DNA of 39,462 nucleotides from a virus. The translations under genes were made by a program, and so were the position numbers. The DNA is taken from IMG/VR virus record IMGVR_UViG_3300031977_001241, positions 1 through 39,462 of that record; one strand, given 5' to 3'. The notes under the pieces were generated by a model, which saw only the letters and a list, made by a program, of their open reading frames with translations, was not told the origin of the DNA and did not search any database. Positions 24,617 to 32,417 of the stretch are shown one piece after another (within the stretch, counting starts at the first letter, position 1; each line of letters begins with the position of its first letter).

Positions 24617-25336
24617 TTAATCATCTTGTTCTTCTGAATCTTCTGAGTCTAATAAATCATTAGGATTCCAAGAGTAGTCGGTCCACTGAGTTCCAAAATC
24701 TTCACGATCAGTTTCGTTACTTGTATCTTTATCTGTGAACGTTCTCATACCAATGTCGTCATCATCGATCAAGTCCATGATATCGTCTGGATCTAAAAAG
24801 CCTTCTTCAATAAATTTTTTAATGATACTTGGTGGGAAGATCATGTTCATGACTACAAATTCTTTTTCTTTGTCTTTTTCTTTATTAGGCATACCAGAGA
24901 TTTGGTCTATGTTATCCATGTTGTCTTCAGAGAAGTCATCATCAAATTTTTCTCTCATCGACTGTAACATTTGCTGAATCTTTTGCTCTAAAGCCGCTTG
25001 TGCTTCATCCTCGGTCATATTATCAATTGCATCGTGTTGCATCTGAATCTTATCGTCTCTTTCCTTAGAGTCCTCATACAACCGAACCACATCATAGTCT
25101 GGTGACAAAAAACTAACAATAAAGTCTTTTGGGATTACGGTTTTAATTTGACTACTATGACGTAACCAATCCTTTAACACTGTGACCTCTTTTTTACGAC
25201 CAATAGGATCATGCACCATCATGTTTTGAAATTCATAGGGTCTTTCAACCGTAATGCTGTCTCTTTTCTGAGCAACAATCTTAGTTACGATTTCCTCTCC
25301 ACTTTTTAATTTTAACAGTCGGTAGTCTGAGTTCAT
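24617..25336 (-). CDS. Sm-like-fold phage protein with long acidic C-terminus
   Basis: The protein has 239 residues. The first 75 or so (YRLLKLKSGEEIVTKIVAQK, then ITVERPYEFQ) resemble an Sm/LSm-like small beta-barrel, as annotated for a protein at this position in marine T4-like phages. The rest is highly acidic (for example DPDDIMDLIDDDDIG and the end DSEDSEEQDD) and probably disordered. It follows uvsW with an ATGA overlap. An RNA- or protein-binding role has been suggested for the fold; nothing in the sequence proves it. Confidence 0.6.
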   Translation of the reverse strand: MNSDYRLLKLKSGEEIVTKIVAQKRDSITVERPYEFQNMMVHDPIGRKKEVTVLKDWLRHSSQIKTVIPKDFIVSFLSPDYDVVRLYEDSKERDDKIQMQHDAIDNMTEDEAQAALEQKIQQMLQSMREKFDDDFSEDNMDNIDQISGMPNKEKDKEKEFVVMNMIFPPSIIKKFIEEGFLDPDDIMDLIDDDDIGMRTFTDKDTSNETDREDFGTQWTDYSWNPNDLLDSEDSEEQDD

Positions 25337-26829
25337 GTGTTACCTTCCAAGTTCAGATTCTTATGTGTAAAATCAAACTTCTCTTTACTATATATCTTCA
25401 CTCTGTCCTGCATGTGACGATAGGTGTGGTTGACATACTTGAGATGTCTCAAATCATCGCTTATGTCAAACAGTTTTACTCTATCTTTCACATCAGACTT
25501 TCTTAGTCCTCTACCAATAGACTGCAATACACGAATAACGGATCTTGATGGTGAGGCGAAAATGATATTGTTTATATTCTTGATGTTAATACCTGTGGAG
25601 CAGGTTCCGTAGGATGCAATAAGTATCGAATCACGATCAACCGTGTCCACGAGTTTTCGAATATCTTCTCTCTGTGATACATCGGTCCCACCATGAATGA
25701 AGTGAATATCTTTATCGGGACAGTTGTTTTGAATCATTTCGTGAAGAGGGACACCGTGTTCTTTTACATAATTAAAAAGAAGCAAGGTGTTTCCCTTTAG
25801 TTTGCAGGACAAGTCAGTGATAAACTTATTTCTCGCCTCATTGTTGATGATCCACTTGATTTCATCAATATACTTTGCTCTTTTAGTTTCTTTCGTTGAC
25901 TCTTTACTATATCCCAAAACTAGGCAATCAATCTTTAGTCTAGACAATAAGTCTTTGTCCATGAGTTTTTTCGTGGTGGTAACATTCTTAACCAATCCAA
26001 ACAATCCCTCGATTACGAGTTTGTGAGTTTGTGATCCATCGAGTGTTCCCGTGGTTCCGATTCTATGATCACAATTTTTTAGTTTGGTCATGATACCTGT
26101 GAGTGATTTTGCCTTAAATAAGTGACACTCATCACCGAACACACAGTGAAAGTCCTTAAAATATTTTTCGTGTTCTCGATGAATACTCTGCCATGTGGAT
26201 ATTACAATCTTCTTATCTGTTGTTTTTTCTTGACCCGACATAATGTAGTGACAATTATCATCTACTGACCAATCACAGTTTTCAGCATAGTCTCGAAAGT
26301 CACTCATCATTTGAGAAACTAGTGAGGTAGTCGGAACGATAATTAGTATCTTTTTATCAGGCGGTAGACGATCAAGATAGTATCGCAACAAAGTGTAAAT
26401 GATCAAAGACTTACCTGACCCCGTAGGAGAGACGAGAAGGGTTCTCTGCTGCTCTAGAGCGTGCTTAATTGCAGAAATCTGATGTTCGTATGGATCGAAC
26501 GGAAGTTTTAGGTGTTCACGCATATACTTGAGCAAACTGTCATCAGATATAGTATGAGAAACGATCTCTAAGTTATTTTTGAGAGTATAGTTTCTCTCGT
26601 TTGCAAAATCAGCAAGATAATCAATTAACCCCCTATAGAAAGTTTGAGTGTGCATGTTGTATAATCTTATCTGACCGTCCCATACTTTATTCTTATAGGC
26701 GGGAGTGTATTGGTAGTTAGGAACTTTAAACGTAAAAAAGTCTGAGAGTTCTTTTGCAACAGATCTCTCACAGTCAACTTTTACATACACACTGTCGTAT
26801 GGTTTGATTGTAATAAGATTAGTTTCCAT
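25333..26829 (-). CDS. uvsW: UvsW RNA-DNA helicase/ATPase
   Basis: The protein has 498 residues (T4 UvsW has 503). It is an SF2 helicase with Walker A SPTGSGKS (134-141), a DExH box VFGDECHLFKA, motif III IGTTGTLDG, and motif VI QSIGRGLRKS. UvsW unwinds R-loops and branched recombination intermediates and shifts T4 from origin-driven to recombination-driven replication. It overlaps uvsY by 11 nt, the same uvsY-uvsW pairing as in T4. Confidence 0.95.
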   Translation of the reverse strand: METNLITIKPYDSVYVKVDCERSVAKELSDFFTFKVPNYQYTPAYKNKVWDGQIRLYNMHTQTFYRGLIDYLADFANERNYTLKNNLEIVSHTISDDSLLKYMREHLKLPFDPYEHQISAIKHALEQQRTLLVSPTGSGKSLIIYTLLRYYLDRLPPDKKILIIVPTTSLVSQMMSDFRDYAENCDWSVDDNCHYIMSGQEKTTDKKIVISTWQSIHREHEKYFKDFHCVFGDECHLFKAKSLTGIMTKLKNCDHRIGTTGTLDGSQTHKLVIEGLFGLVKNVTTTKKLMDKDLLSRLKIDCLVLGYSKESTKETKRAKYIDEIKWIINNEARNKFITDLSCKLKGNTLLLFNYVKEHGVPLHEMIQNNCPDKDIHFIHGGTDVSQREDIRKLVDTVDRDSILIASYGTCSTGINIKNINNIIFASPSRSVIRVLQSIGRGLRKSDVKDRVKLFDISDDLRHLKYVNHTYRHMQDRVKIYSKEKFDFTHKNLNLEGNT

Positions 26830-27253
26830 TCGTAAATTTTATCCAATCAATTGCAGATCGAATATACCACTGTCTATCAGACATTGTTTTTACGACAGAC
26901 TTTAGATATTCCACCTTTTCTTTTTGATACTCAACCTTATTTGTTAACTTAACAATCTCGTCATCTGACTCCAAAAACTTTTCTAAATCCTGTTTGAGTA
27001 TGTTCAAAGCAAAAGGTTCAAGATCTCTTTCCTCTAACTCTTCGTGACTCATCTTTCCTGTATAGTAAAGCCATTTTATCTTTCGGAGTATTCGTAACTC
27101 ACTTTCAGCCTTTGTAAGAATCAACTTCTCATCTAACAGAAAGTTTAAATACTTGTTATGAAGTTGTGGTGTTTTTAAAGCCTCAACATCTAATTCAGTT
27201 TTGTCAATTTCTAAGTCTTGCTGAACCATAGACTTCAACTCATCCAATAACAT
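26819..27253 (-). CDS. uvsY: UvsY recombination mediator
   Basis: The protein has 144 residues (T4 UvsY has 137). It is all-helical and highly charged, with the UvsY layout: an N-terminal MLLDELKSMVQQDLEIDKTE, a central ELRILRKIKWLYYTGKM matching the conserved 'kLdYYsGk' region, and a C-terminal SDRQWYIRSAIDWIKF. It loads UvsX recombinase on gp32-coated single strands. It is followed by uvsW and preceded by a sigma70-like promoter with AAAAGGAG as ribosome site. Confidence 0.88.
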   Translation of the reverse strand: MLLDELKSMVQQDLEIDKTELDVEALKTPQLHNKYLNFLLDEKLILTKAESELRILRKIKWLYYTGKMSHEELEERDLEPFALNILKQDLEKFLESDDEIVKLTNKVEYQKEKVEYLKSVVKTMSDRQWYIRSAIDWIKFTNGN

Positions 27254-27271
27254 ATAAACTCCTTTTGGTAG

Positions 27272-27299
27272 AGTTTACCCCATAACACCTTATTGTCAA
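27272..27299 (-). promoter_or_regulatory. Sigma70-like promoter of uvsY-uvsW
   Basis: TTGACA (27299-27294), a 16-nt spacer and TAAACT (27277-27272) lie about 20 nt before the uvsY ATG. The -35 is consensus; the -10 matches four of six positions. Confidence 0.5.
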
Positions 27300-27301
27300 G
27301 G

Positions 27302-27847
27302 TTATATCGGTTTTATCTCGTACGTCACAAACTTAAAAGATGCGTCTACAATGATAGGCTCTGTCTCACCAGTAGTGGAATCAAAATCTACGGACCCCAA
27401 TGACTCAGGTATTAACTCCTTGAATCTAATTGACCTTACGGGTCGATAGGCACTATTTACAATGATCAACTCAGCATCTGTGGTAAATCTTTCTCTACCC
27501 TCAAACTCTGTGGTGTCTTCTAGATTTGCACAACTTCTTAACCAATCATGAAGTTCAAGATAGTTATCCATATTTTCATCCACCAAAAAACTTATATTCA
27601 AATCACCAAAATTATATTTATCACCAGCCTTAAACGATCTAGCACCAAATCTAGTTGGTTGTTCAATCGCATTTAAGGAGAAGTCTGGTATATTCACACG
27701 CTGACAGAACCAAACCATATTCGGAGATTTATCCATGATAAATCTAAACGAGGTGTTCATTAGATAATTATTAGTCTTTGGTTGTCTCGTGCCTAAAGAT
27801 TGGTAATAATCTGGTATCGGTATTTGATTCTCAGCAGTGTATCCCAT
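27302..27847 (-). CDS. T4-like tail structural protein in the gp3 position
   Basis: The protein has 181 residues. It has a tail-tube-like pattern: SFRFIMDKSPNMVWFCQRVN, then IPDFSLNAIEQPTR, then NFGDLNISFLVDENMDNYLE, and a final ASFKFVTYEI strand. This family, related to gp19/gp54-like tube proteins, is common in marine T4-like phages. Its place between gp23 and uvsY is where T4-like phages usually have gp3, the tail completion protein, but I cannot show homology to gp3. The start is 3 nt after the PEP-CTERM gene stop and has no clear ribosome site. Confidence 0.65.
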   Translation of the reverse strand: MGYTAENQIPIPDYYQSLGTRQPKTNNYLMNTSFRFIMDKSPNMVWFCQRVNIPDFSLNAIEQPTRFGARSFKAGDKYNFGDLNISFLVDENMDNYLELHDWLRSCANLEDTTEFEGRERFTTDAELIIVNSAYRPVRSIRFKELIPESLGSVDFDSTTGETEPIIVDASFKFVTYEIKPI

Positions 27848-27850
27848 ACA

Positions 27851-28483
27851 TTATGTATATCGTTTTCTACCACGACCGATTAAAGACACACCTAACATCG
27901 TCAAGACGCTAGGCGCAGGAATAACCGTAAACTCTGGTACGACTGTAAAGAATATACCCGCATCACTTTCACCTTGAATTATGCCAGGACTTTCGATCCA
28001 AGAATCTGCGTAAGCGATCACAAACATCGTCGCAAATTCCCCAGGCTTTAAGCCTGAGGATTCCTCGTTTCCCTCAGTCCCCCAGTCCCAGTTATAGAGT
28101 CCTGTCTCATATGCAAAATTAACGTAGTCTGGATCGTTATAAAATTCATCAAATTGTTCTTCGAGTGGAGATGTTAGATAGCCTGGAATCGATAAAATCG
28201 AAAGTTCATCTGACTTTACACCAGTAAAAACATCAAAGTCTTCAATAGATGATTGTGACTCAGGACTGTTATGTAATGTGTAAGTGATAAGAATAGCGTT
28301 ATCAGGAACACCGACAAAATCTTGCTGATCATCCTCTGTGTATACAGCGGTTTCTACATATGCATTCCAACGTTCCCCGTAAACATCAGACTGAAAGTAT
28401 AGTTCTGGTTCACCGACGCCTGGTCCAGCAAGGTCAGCCATCGCAGATGTAGTTATAGCAAGTGCAAGTGTTCGTTTAAACAT
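27851..28483 (-). CDS. Secreted protein with PEP-CTERM-like sorting signal
   Basis: The protein has 210 residues. The N-terminus MFKRTLALAITTSAMA is a signal-peptide-like stretch. The last 24 residues (187-210) form a PEP-CTERM-like tail: a proline motif VIPAPS, a hydrophobic segment VLTMLGVSLIG, and a basic end RGRKR. In bacteria, exosortase cuts such tails to sort proteins to the surface or matrix. The IPAP variant is frequent in Planctomycetes. The middle is acidic and beta-rich with no named domain. A CATAAATA late-promoter-like site precedes it. A virion role or a remnant of host DNA are the alternatives. Confidence 0.75.
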   Translation of the reverse strand: MFKRTLALAITTSAMADLAGPGVGEPELYFQSDVYGERWNAYVETAVYTEDDQQDFVGVPDNAILITYTLHNSPESQSSIEDFDVFTGVKSDELSILSIPGYLTSPLEEQFDEFYNDPDYVNFAYETGLYNWDWGTEGNEESSGLKPGEFATMFVIAYADSWIESPGIIQGESDAGIFFTVVPEFTVIPAPSVLTMLGVSLIGRGRKRYT

Positions 28484-28512
28484 AATATTCCCCCAAGTAT
28501 TTAATTACTCAC

Positions 28513-28520
28513 TATTTATG
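28513..28520 (-). promoter_or_regulatory. Late-promoter-like CATAAATA upstream of the PEP-CTERM gene
   Basis: CATAAATA differs from TATAAATA at the first base and ends 30 nt before the ATG, just after the stop of the preceding gene. It suggests late transcription by gp55-programmed polymerase. Confidence 0.45.
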
Positions 28521-28523
28521 ATT

Positions 28524-29576
28524 TTAGCAATCTCCCCACTCCGCGAGGACTTTCAGGATTGCGTTAAATCCATTGTTAGTTTGCGGGTGGTACTTATATG
28601 CAGCAACGTCTCCAAGCACTTGTAACAAATCTTGGAAACCAACCAGACCATCTTCATTTAAATCAGAAGGGCAAGAGTTGTCGGGGTAGTAATTAACACT
28701 ATAAGGTGATGGATCACATGGATGATCGTTACCGCAAGCAAACCGTACCACACCACCAGAGGAAAAATAGTCTGGACCTGTAAACCGAGCGATGTGAAAT
28801 GAACCAGGCCACTTCTCACTTTCCCAGTCAACATCAGCGTTCCACTTGATTAGATCACCGTAGTCATTCTGTGATGGGGAAGAGCAACACACTTGAGATG
28901 GAATCTGACCTACAGGGAAAGGCTCCCAGAACTTCAACACGGGGGAATCCATCAGATCCTTGTGTTGTTGCTGTACCTGTGGGTACTTGTATTGTTGTGA
29001 GTTACCGTACTTCTTACCGAGCGGACCATGCAGAATCCAAGAGTCACACCATGCGTACTCAAGATCAACTAGATCAGCCGTCCGAGGACAGCATCCCTGC
29101 GGACCCGAAAACTCCCAGTTGATTGGAGTGAACTTCGCACCGAGATACATCCATCGCTGGTAGGGGTTAGATTGAATGCAGTCCCAGTAAGCGCCAGGGC
29201 TTGGACACTCAATCCCAGTATCTATAGTCCAGTAGTCAATACACTCTTGACAATTATCTAACCAAGGATAAAGATGATCGGGTCTGCGATTCTTGAACAT
29301 ATCACCTTCAATCGCCCAACCAAAGGAACGAGAAGGCGATTCATTTCCACGGGTGCAACCGATCATGTAGGGACGACGAGGATCACCATTTGGGTAAGAA
29401 AACTCTGGATCAAAACCAGTTTGAATATAAACATCGAACGTTCGACCGAATGGAGTAAGTCTACCAAGATCGTCGATCCACATCGCAACAGCATTAGGAT
29501 CGGATGGTGGACCAGACTCACTGGCAAAACTAAAAGAAGAAAGTGTGCAAACAACAAGTGTTAAAAAATGTCTCAT
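28524..29576 (-). CDS. Secreted cysteine-rich protein with dockerin/EF-hand-like C-terminus
   Basis: The protein has 350 residues. MRHFLTLVVCTLSSFSFA is a clear signal peptide with a likely cut after SFA. The mature part has 14 cysteines, including two CC pairs, which fits disulfides outside the cytoplasm, and is rich in Trp, Tyr and Pro. The tail (302-350) has the dockerin-like calcium loop DLNEDGLVGFQD, then LLQVLGDV, and a second helix ending in AILKVLAEWGDC; this 'CPxDLNxDGxV...DLLxVLxxWG' ending is common in Phycisphaerae-type Planctomycetes. The central domain is not recognised. A good AGGAGG ribosome site precedes the ATG. Confidence 0.78.
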   Translation of the reverse strand: MRHFLTLVVCTLSSFSFASESGPPSDPNAVAMWIDDLGRLTPFGRTFDVYIQTGFDPEFSYPNGDPRRPYMIGCTRGNESPSRSFGWAIEGDMFKNRRPDHLYPWLDNCQECIDYWTIDTGIECPSPGAYWDCIQSNPYQRWMYLGAKFTPINWEFSGPQGCCPRTADLVDLEYAWCDSWILHGPLGKKYGNSQQYKYPQVQQQHKDLMDSPVLKFWEPFPVGQIPSQVCCSSPSQNDYGDLIKWNADVDWESEKWPGSFHIARFTGPDYFSSGGVVRFACGNDHPCDPSPYSVNYYPDNSCPSDLNEDGLVGFQDLLQVLGDVAAYKYHPQTNNGFNAILKVLAEWGDC

Positions 29577-29596
29577 AATATAGACCTCCTGTTTAC

Positions 29597-29604
29597 TATG
29601 TATA
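29597..29604 (-). promoter_or_regulatory. Late-promoter-like TATACATA upstream of the dockerin-tail gene
   Basis: TATACATA differs from TATAAATA by one base and lies about 21 nt before the ATG, directly after the gp23 terminator. Transcription restarting here would make sense, but the match is imperfect. Confidence 0.4.
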
Positions 29605-29606
29605 CG

Positions 29607-29634
29607 AAAAGAGGGGGGTCAAAGACCCCCCTCT
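29607..29634 (-). terminator. Intrinsic terminator after gp23
   Basis: A perfect 10-bp GC-rich stem (GAGGGGGGTC / GACCCCCCTC, 11 bp with the outer A-T pair) with a 3-nt loop is followed on the minus strand by TTTT. It lies 27 nt past the gp23 stop and should end the late structural transcript. Confidence 0.9.
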
Positions 29635-29660
29635 CTTACTTCACTCGGAGTTTTTATCTA

Positions 29661-31088
29661 TTAGGTTCCAGAGTTACCGTGAAGGTTAAGAACTCTAAAG
29701 ATACGATAGTATTGGTTAGCACGGATGGTGAGTGTTTCACCGTCAGGCGTACCGTTCGCAGCACCAGTCGTCGTCACGAATGGGTTAGAAACCAGACCGT
29801 AACGAGTCTTGAATCCGATCTTGGGCTGGAAGGTGTTCTCACCGACTGCACGAACCATTTGCAACGGAACGTATGGGCAGTAGAACAATCCAGCATCATA
29901 CGGGTTCGTACCCTTATAACCGACACAGACGTAGTTAGTTGGTCTGTTGTTGGTAAAGGAAGTTGATGCTTCGGTAGCGAATGGGTCAATGTAGACTCTA
30001 AACTTACCGTTAAGAACACCTGCGAATGTGTTACCTGTATCGTCGATGTTCAGGTTAACATTCAGTGCAGGAGAGATGTTGAGGTATCCACCCATAGCAA
30101 GAGCAGATGCGGTATCAGCATCACAGATGATGACGTTACCTTTTCCTCTACGAGTTTGCTTGGCGATAACGTTTGCTTCGCGTTCGATTTGGAACATGAG
30201 TCCTCTCCAACGCTCTGCTGACCAACGACCGTCAGAGTCGGAGTCGAGGTCGTACATACCACCTTGACCAGTGCCAGGGTGACCAATCACAGGTGTAGCA
30301 CCAGTGTTGGCGTATGTCAGATCTTTTTGCTGGGCACCGAGTTTCGCAACACCGTAGATGGTGCGAATGATCTCGCGGTTGATTTCAGCAAGGATTTCCG
30401 TGCTGAGAATGTTAGCGAGTTCGGTTTCAGCGTCAAGACCGTGAACAGCACGCAAGTCTTGGGCGAGTTCGGTTGTGTATTCCGCTTTCAGGGCGCGAGT
30501 CTTCGCTGTGACAGAAGTTCGCTCGATGCTGAATGCCATCGAATTGAAAGCACTGTTTTCACCGAGTGCTTCAGCAGAGTCTCTGCTCATAGGACGACCG
30601 ATTGAGACATCACCTGCGGTAACACCTAATAATGGGTCGAAGTTAGCAGCAGCAGTAGCACCACCAGTACCACCGAAGTTACCTGCTTCTGCGAAGAGGG
30701 CTTCGTTGTTTCTGTCAGCACCGCTGAATTGAGACTTAAGTGCGAAGATAAGACCTGTTGGGGCGCTCATAGGCTGAACACCACAGACATCATATGCCAT
30801 CAGGTTAGGCATCGCACGACGAACGAGAGAGATCAGAATAGGATCATAACCACCGAGTGGTCTTTGTGACCCGTCTACACCTGCAAGACCACCAGAACCA
30901 GCATGGTTCAGTGAGTTAGGCGCTTCGTTCAGCGATTGCTCTCTAAGTGCTGATTCTTGATTCTCAAGAAGAGCAGCGGTAACTTTTCTTCTATAACCAT
31001 CTTCGATTTCAGGCATCGCTTGATGATCAAGAACTGGCGACCACTTCTCAGTAAGTTGGTCATAAGGTGTAACTCCGTTAAAATCCAT
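29661..31088 (-). CDS. gp23: Major capsid protein gp23
   Basis: The protein has 475 residues (T4 gp23 has 521). Marks of the family are the N-terminal propeptide region (ending near SLNEAPNSLNHAGS), PILISLVRRAMPNLMAYDVC, GVQPMSAPTGLIFALKSQ, the substrate-like AMAFSIE segment, and a C-terminal PLQMVRAVGENTFQPKIGFK. It builds the hexamers of the head; gp21 removes the N-terminal propeptide. The ribosome site AAAGGAGAT is strong, and a terminator follows. Confidence 0.97.
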   Translation of the reverse strand: MDFNGVTPYDQLTEKWSPVLDHQAMPEIEDGYRRKVTAALLENQESALREQSLNEAPNSLNHAGSGGLAGVDGSQRPLGGYDPILISLVRRAMPNLMAYDVCGVQPMSAPTGLIFALKSQFSGADRNNEALFAEAGNFGGTGGATAAANFDPLLGVTAGDVSIGRPMSRDSAEALGENSAFNSMAFSIERTSVTAKTRALKAEYTTELAQDLRAVHGLDAETELANILSTEILAEINREIIRTIYGVAKLGAQQKDLTYANTGATPVIGHPGTGQGGMYDLDSDSDGRWSAERWRGLMFQIEREANVIAKQTRRGKGNVIICDADTASALAMGGYLNISPALNVNLNIDDTGNTFAGVLNGKFRVYIDPFATEASTSFTNNRPTNYVCVGYKGTNPYDAGLFYCPYVPLQMVRAVGENTFQPKIGFKTRYGLVSNPFVTTTGAANGTPDGETLTIRANQYYRIFRVLNLHGNSGT

Positions 31089-31125
31089 TTCTATCTCCTT
31101 TGATATAGTTGTATACTACTCTTAA

Positions 31126-31133
31126 TAGTTATA
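31126..31133 (-). promoter_or_regulatory. Late-promoter-like TATAACTA upstream of gp23
   Basis: TATAACTA has one mismatch to TATAAATA and lies 38 nt before the gp23 ATG in a 57-nt gap. The position is like that of the exact late promoters of gp18 and gp22. Confidence 0.45.
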
Positions 31134-31145
31134 ATATTCTGTTTT

Positions 31146-32366
31146 TCAAGAAACCTTGTTGTCGTTTGCGGACTTAGCGACTCTAGTAAGTGCATCAGTG
31201 TACGCACTCATTAAACTAGTGTCAGAATTTTCGACTGAAGTAGACACTTCAGTATCCTCAGTCAAGACACCTTCCGAGAGGTAGTTGTCTTTAAGAACTT
31301 CGAGTTTATTACGGAAACTGTCTTCATCTGTAAACTCAAGGTTTTCAGACAGTGTTCTCATTTTTTCAGTATCCGTATCAACTAAGTCTTCAGTAACTTC
31401 AACAAAGATTTCATCTCTTGTTTTTTCTTCAACTGTTTGTTTCAGTTCGATGTTGTAGTTAAGTTCATCGTTGAGTTTTTCTTCTAAGTCAACAACAGTT
31501 TGTGCGAGGCTTTCCACCAAGTCATACTTCTCTTCGGGAACCTCGATGTAGTTCGATTCGAACAGACCTTTCAATCCACTCAAGAAGTTTTCTGCAACGT
31601 CAGCACGAATACCCGTTTCAATAGCGAGTTCGTTTTCTTGCATCCACTGTTCGACAACATAGGAGAGGTAGTCGTCAAGTTTTTCTGCAAGTTCTTTAGA
31701 CACTGCTTCTGTGTGTTCAGCGATTGCTTCTTCGTATTGAAGAGTCAATTCTTCTTCGACTTGTGCTGCTCTTTCATTCAACGCTGTTTCGAAGATGGTC
31801 AAAGCCTTAACCTTAAAATCTTCGGAGAGGTCTTCACCCGTAAAGAGTGCATCAACATGCTCCTTCATAGATCCGACATCACCAACGTTTCCTTGATTTT
31901 GAGGGATCTTACCAGCCTTAGCCTTAGATGGTTTTGTTTTAATGGTTGCTTGGTTCTTACCAGATGCGTTACCAACGGGTTTAGCAGTTTGAGGTTTCTT
32001 ACCCTCGGTATCCTGAGATTGTGCTTCATCGTCAACGACGGTTTCAGCCTCTTTCATCTTATGCATACCTGCATTCATCTTATGCTTACCTGCGTTCATT
32101 TTACCGTAGGTTGCATTTAACTTTTTCTTACCCATAGGATGCATGGCTTCTTCGACATCATCATCGTCGTCGTCATCCTCGTCATCCTCTTCTTTTTTCA
32201 TCTTCTTCTTATTACCGTGAGCCATTTCTTCGACTTCTTCGATATCAAGATCTTCAAAATCCTCGACAACGATTTCATCAACTTCGTCCTCGACGATATT
32301 ATTTTCGACTAAAGATTCTCCAGCGAGAATTCTTCTTGCGGTTTCAATTGGATCTAAATGTTCCAT
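31146..32366 (-). CDS. gp22: Prohead scaffold protein gp22
   Basis: The protein has 406 residues, longer than T4 gp22 (269). It is strongly acidic and helical, as expected for the scaffold core degraded by gp21. The first 75 residues include a run of aspartates, followed by a basic stretch with the tandem unit HKMNAG(M/K), then a low-complexity Lys/Gln linker, and finally long coiled-coil-like helices (for example ALNERAAQVEEELTLQYEEA). The last third resembles gp22 of marine T4-like phages. Position between gp21 and gp23 and an exact late promoter support the call. Confidence 0.88.
   Translation of the reverse strand: MEHLDPIETARRILAGESLVENNIVEDEVDEIVVEDFEDLDIEEVEEMAHGNKKKMKKEEDDEDDDDDDDVEEAMHPMGKKKLNATYGKMNAGKHKMNAGMHKMKEAETVVDDEAQSQDTEGKKPQTAKPVGNASGKNQATIKTKPSKAKAGKIPQNQGNVGDVGSMKEHVDALFTGEDLSEDFKVKALTIFETALNERAAQVEEELTLQYEEAIAEHTEAVSKELAEKLDDYLSYVVEQWMQENELAIETGIRADVAENFLSGLKGLFESNYIEVPEEKYDLVESLAQTVVDLEEKLNDELNYNIELKQTVEEKTRDEIFVEVTEDLVDTDTEKMRTLSENLEFTDEDSFRNKLEVLKDNYLSEGVLTEDTEVSTSVENSDTSLMSAYTDALTRVAKSANDNKVS
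32053..32094. repeat. Two tandem 21-bp units inside gp22
   Basis: Two adjacent 21-bp units (32053-32073 and 32074-32094) differ at two positions and encode seven residues each (pattern MNAG-HK). A weaker third unit follows. They sit between the acidic head and the linker of the scaffold. Confidence 0.7.
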
Positions 32367-32406
32367 CTTAGTGTCTCTCCTTTAAAGATTGTGGCTAAAG
32401 TCTCTC

Positions 32407-32414
32407 TATTTATA
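32407..32414 (-). promoter_or_regulatory. T4-type late promoter upstream of gp22
   Basis: An exact TATAAATA on the minus strand lies 41 nt before the gp22 ATG, in the gap after gp21. AAGGAGAG serves as ribosome site. Confidence 0.75.
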
Positions 32415-32417
32415 AAT

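Noticed and set aside
27852-27859. TATACATA as a late promoter for the tail-type gene at 27302-27847
   Set aside because: It lies only about 5 nt before the ATG, so no leader or ribosome site would fit; probably chance.
27851-28483. Calling this gene gp24 (vertex protein) because it follows gp23
   Set aside because: Length (210) and sequence do not resemble the gp23/gp24 family, and both ends carry export signals instead.
29568-29966. 132-codon plus-strand frame across the gp23 terminator
   Set aside because: It is antisense to gp23 and runs through the terminator hairpin; no coding evidence.
31500-32120. 206-codon open frame on the plus strand
   Set aside because: It is fully antisense to gp22, whose protein, promoter and ribosome site are clear. 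Low-complexity acidic codons on one strand give long open frames on the other.
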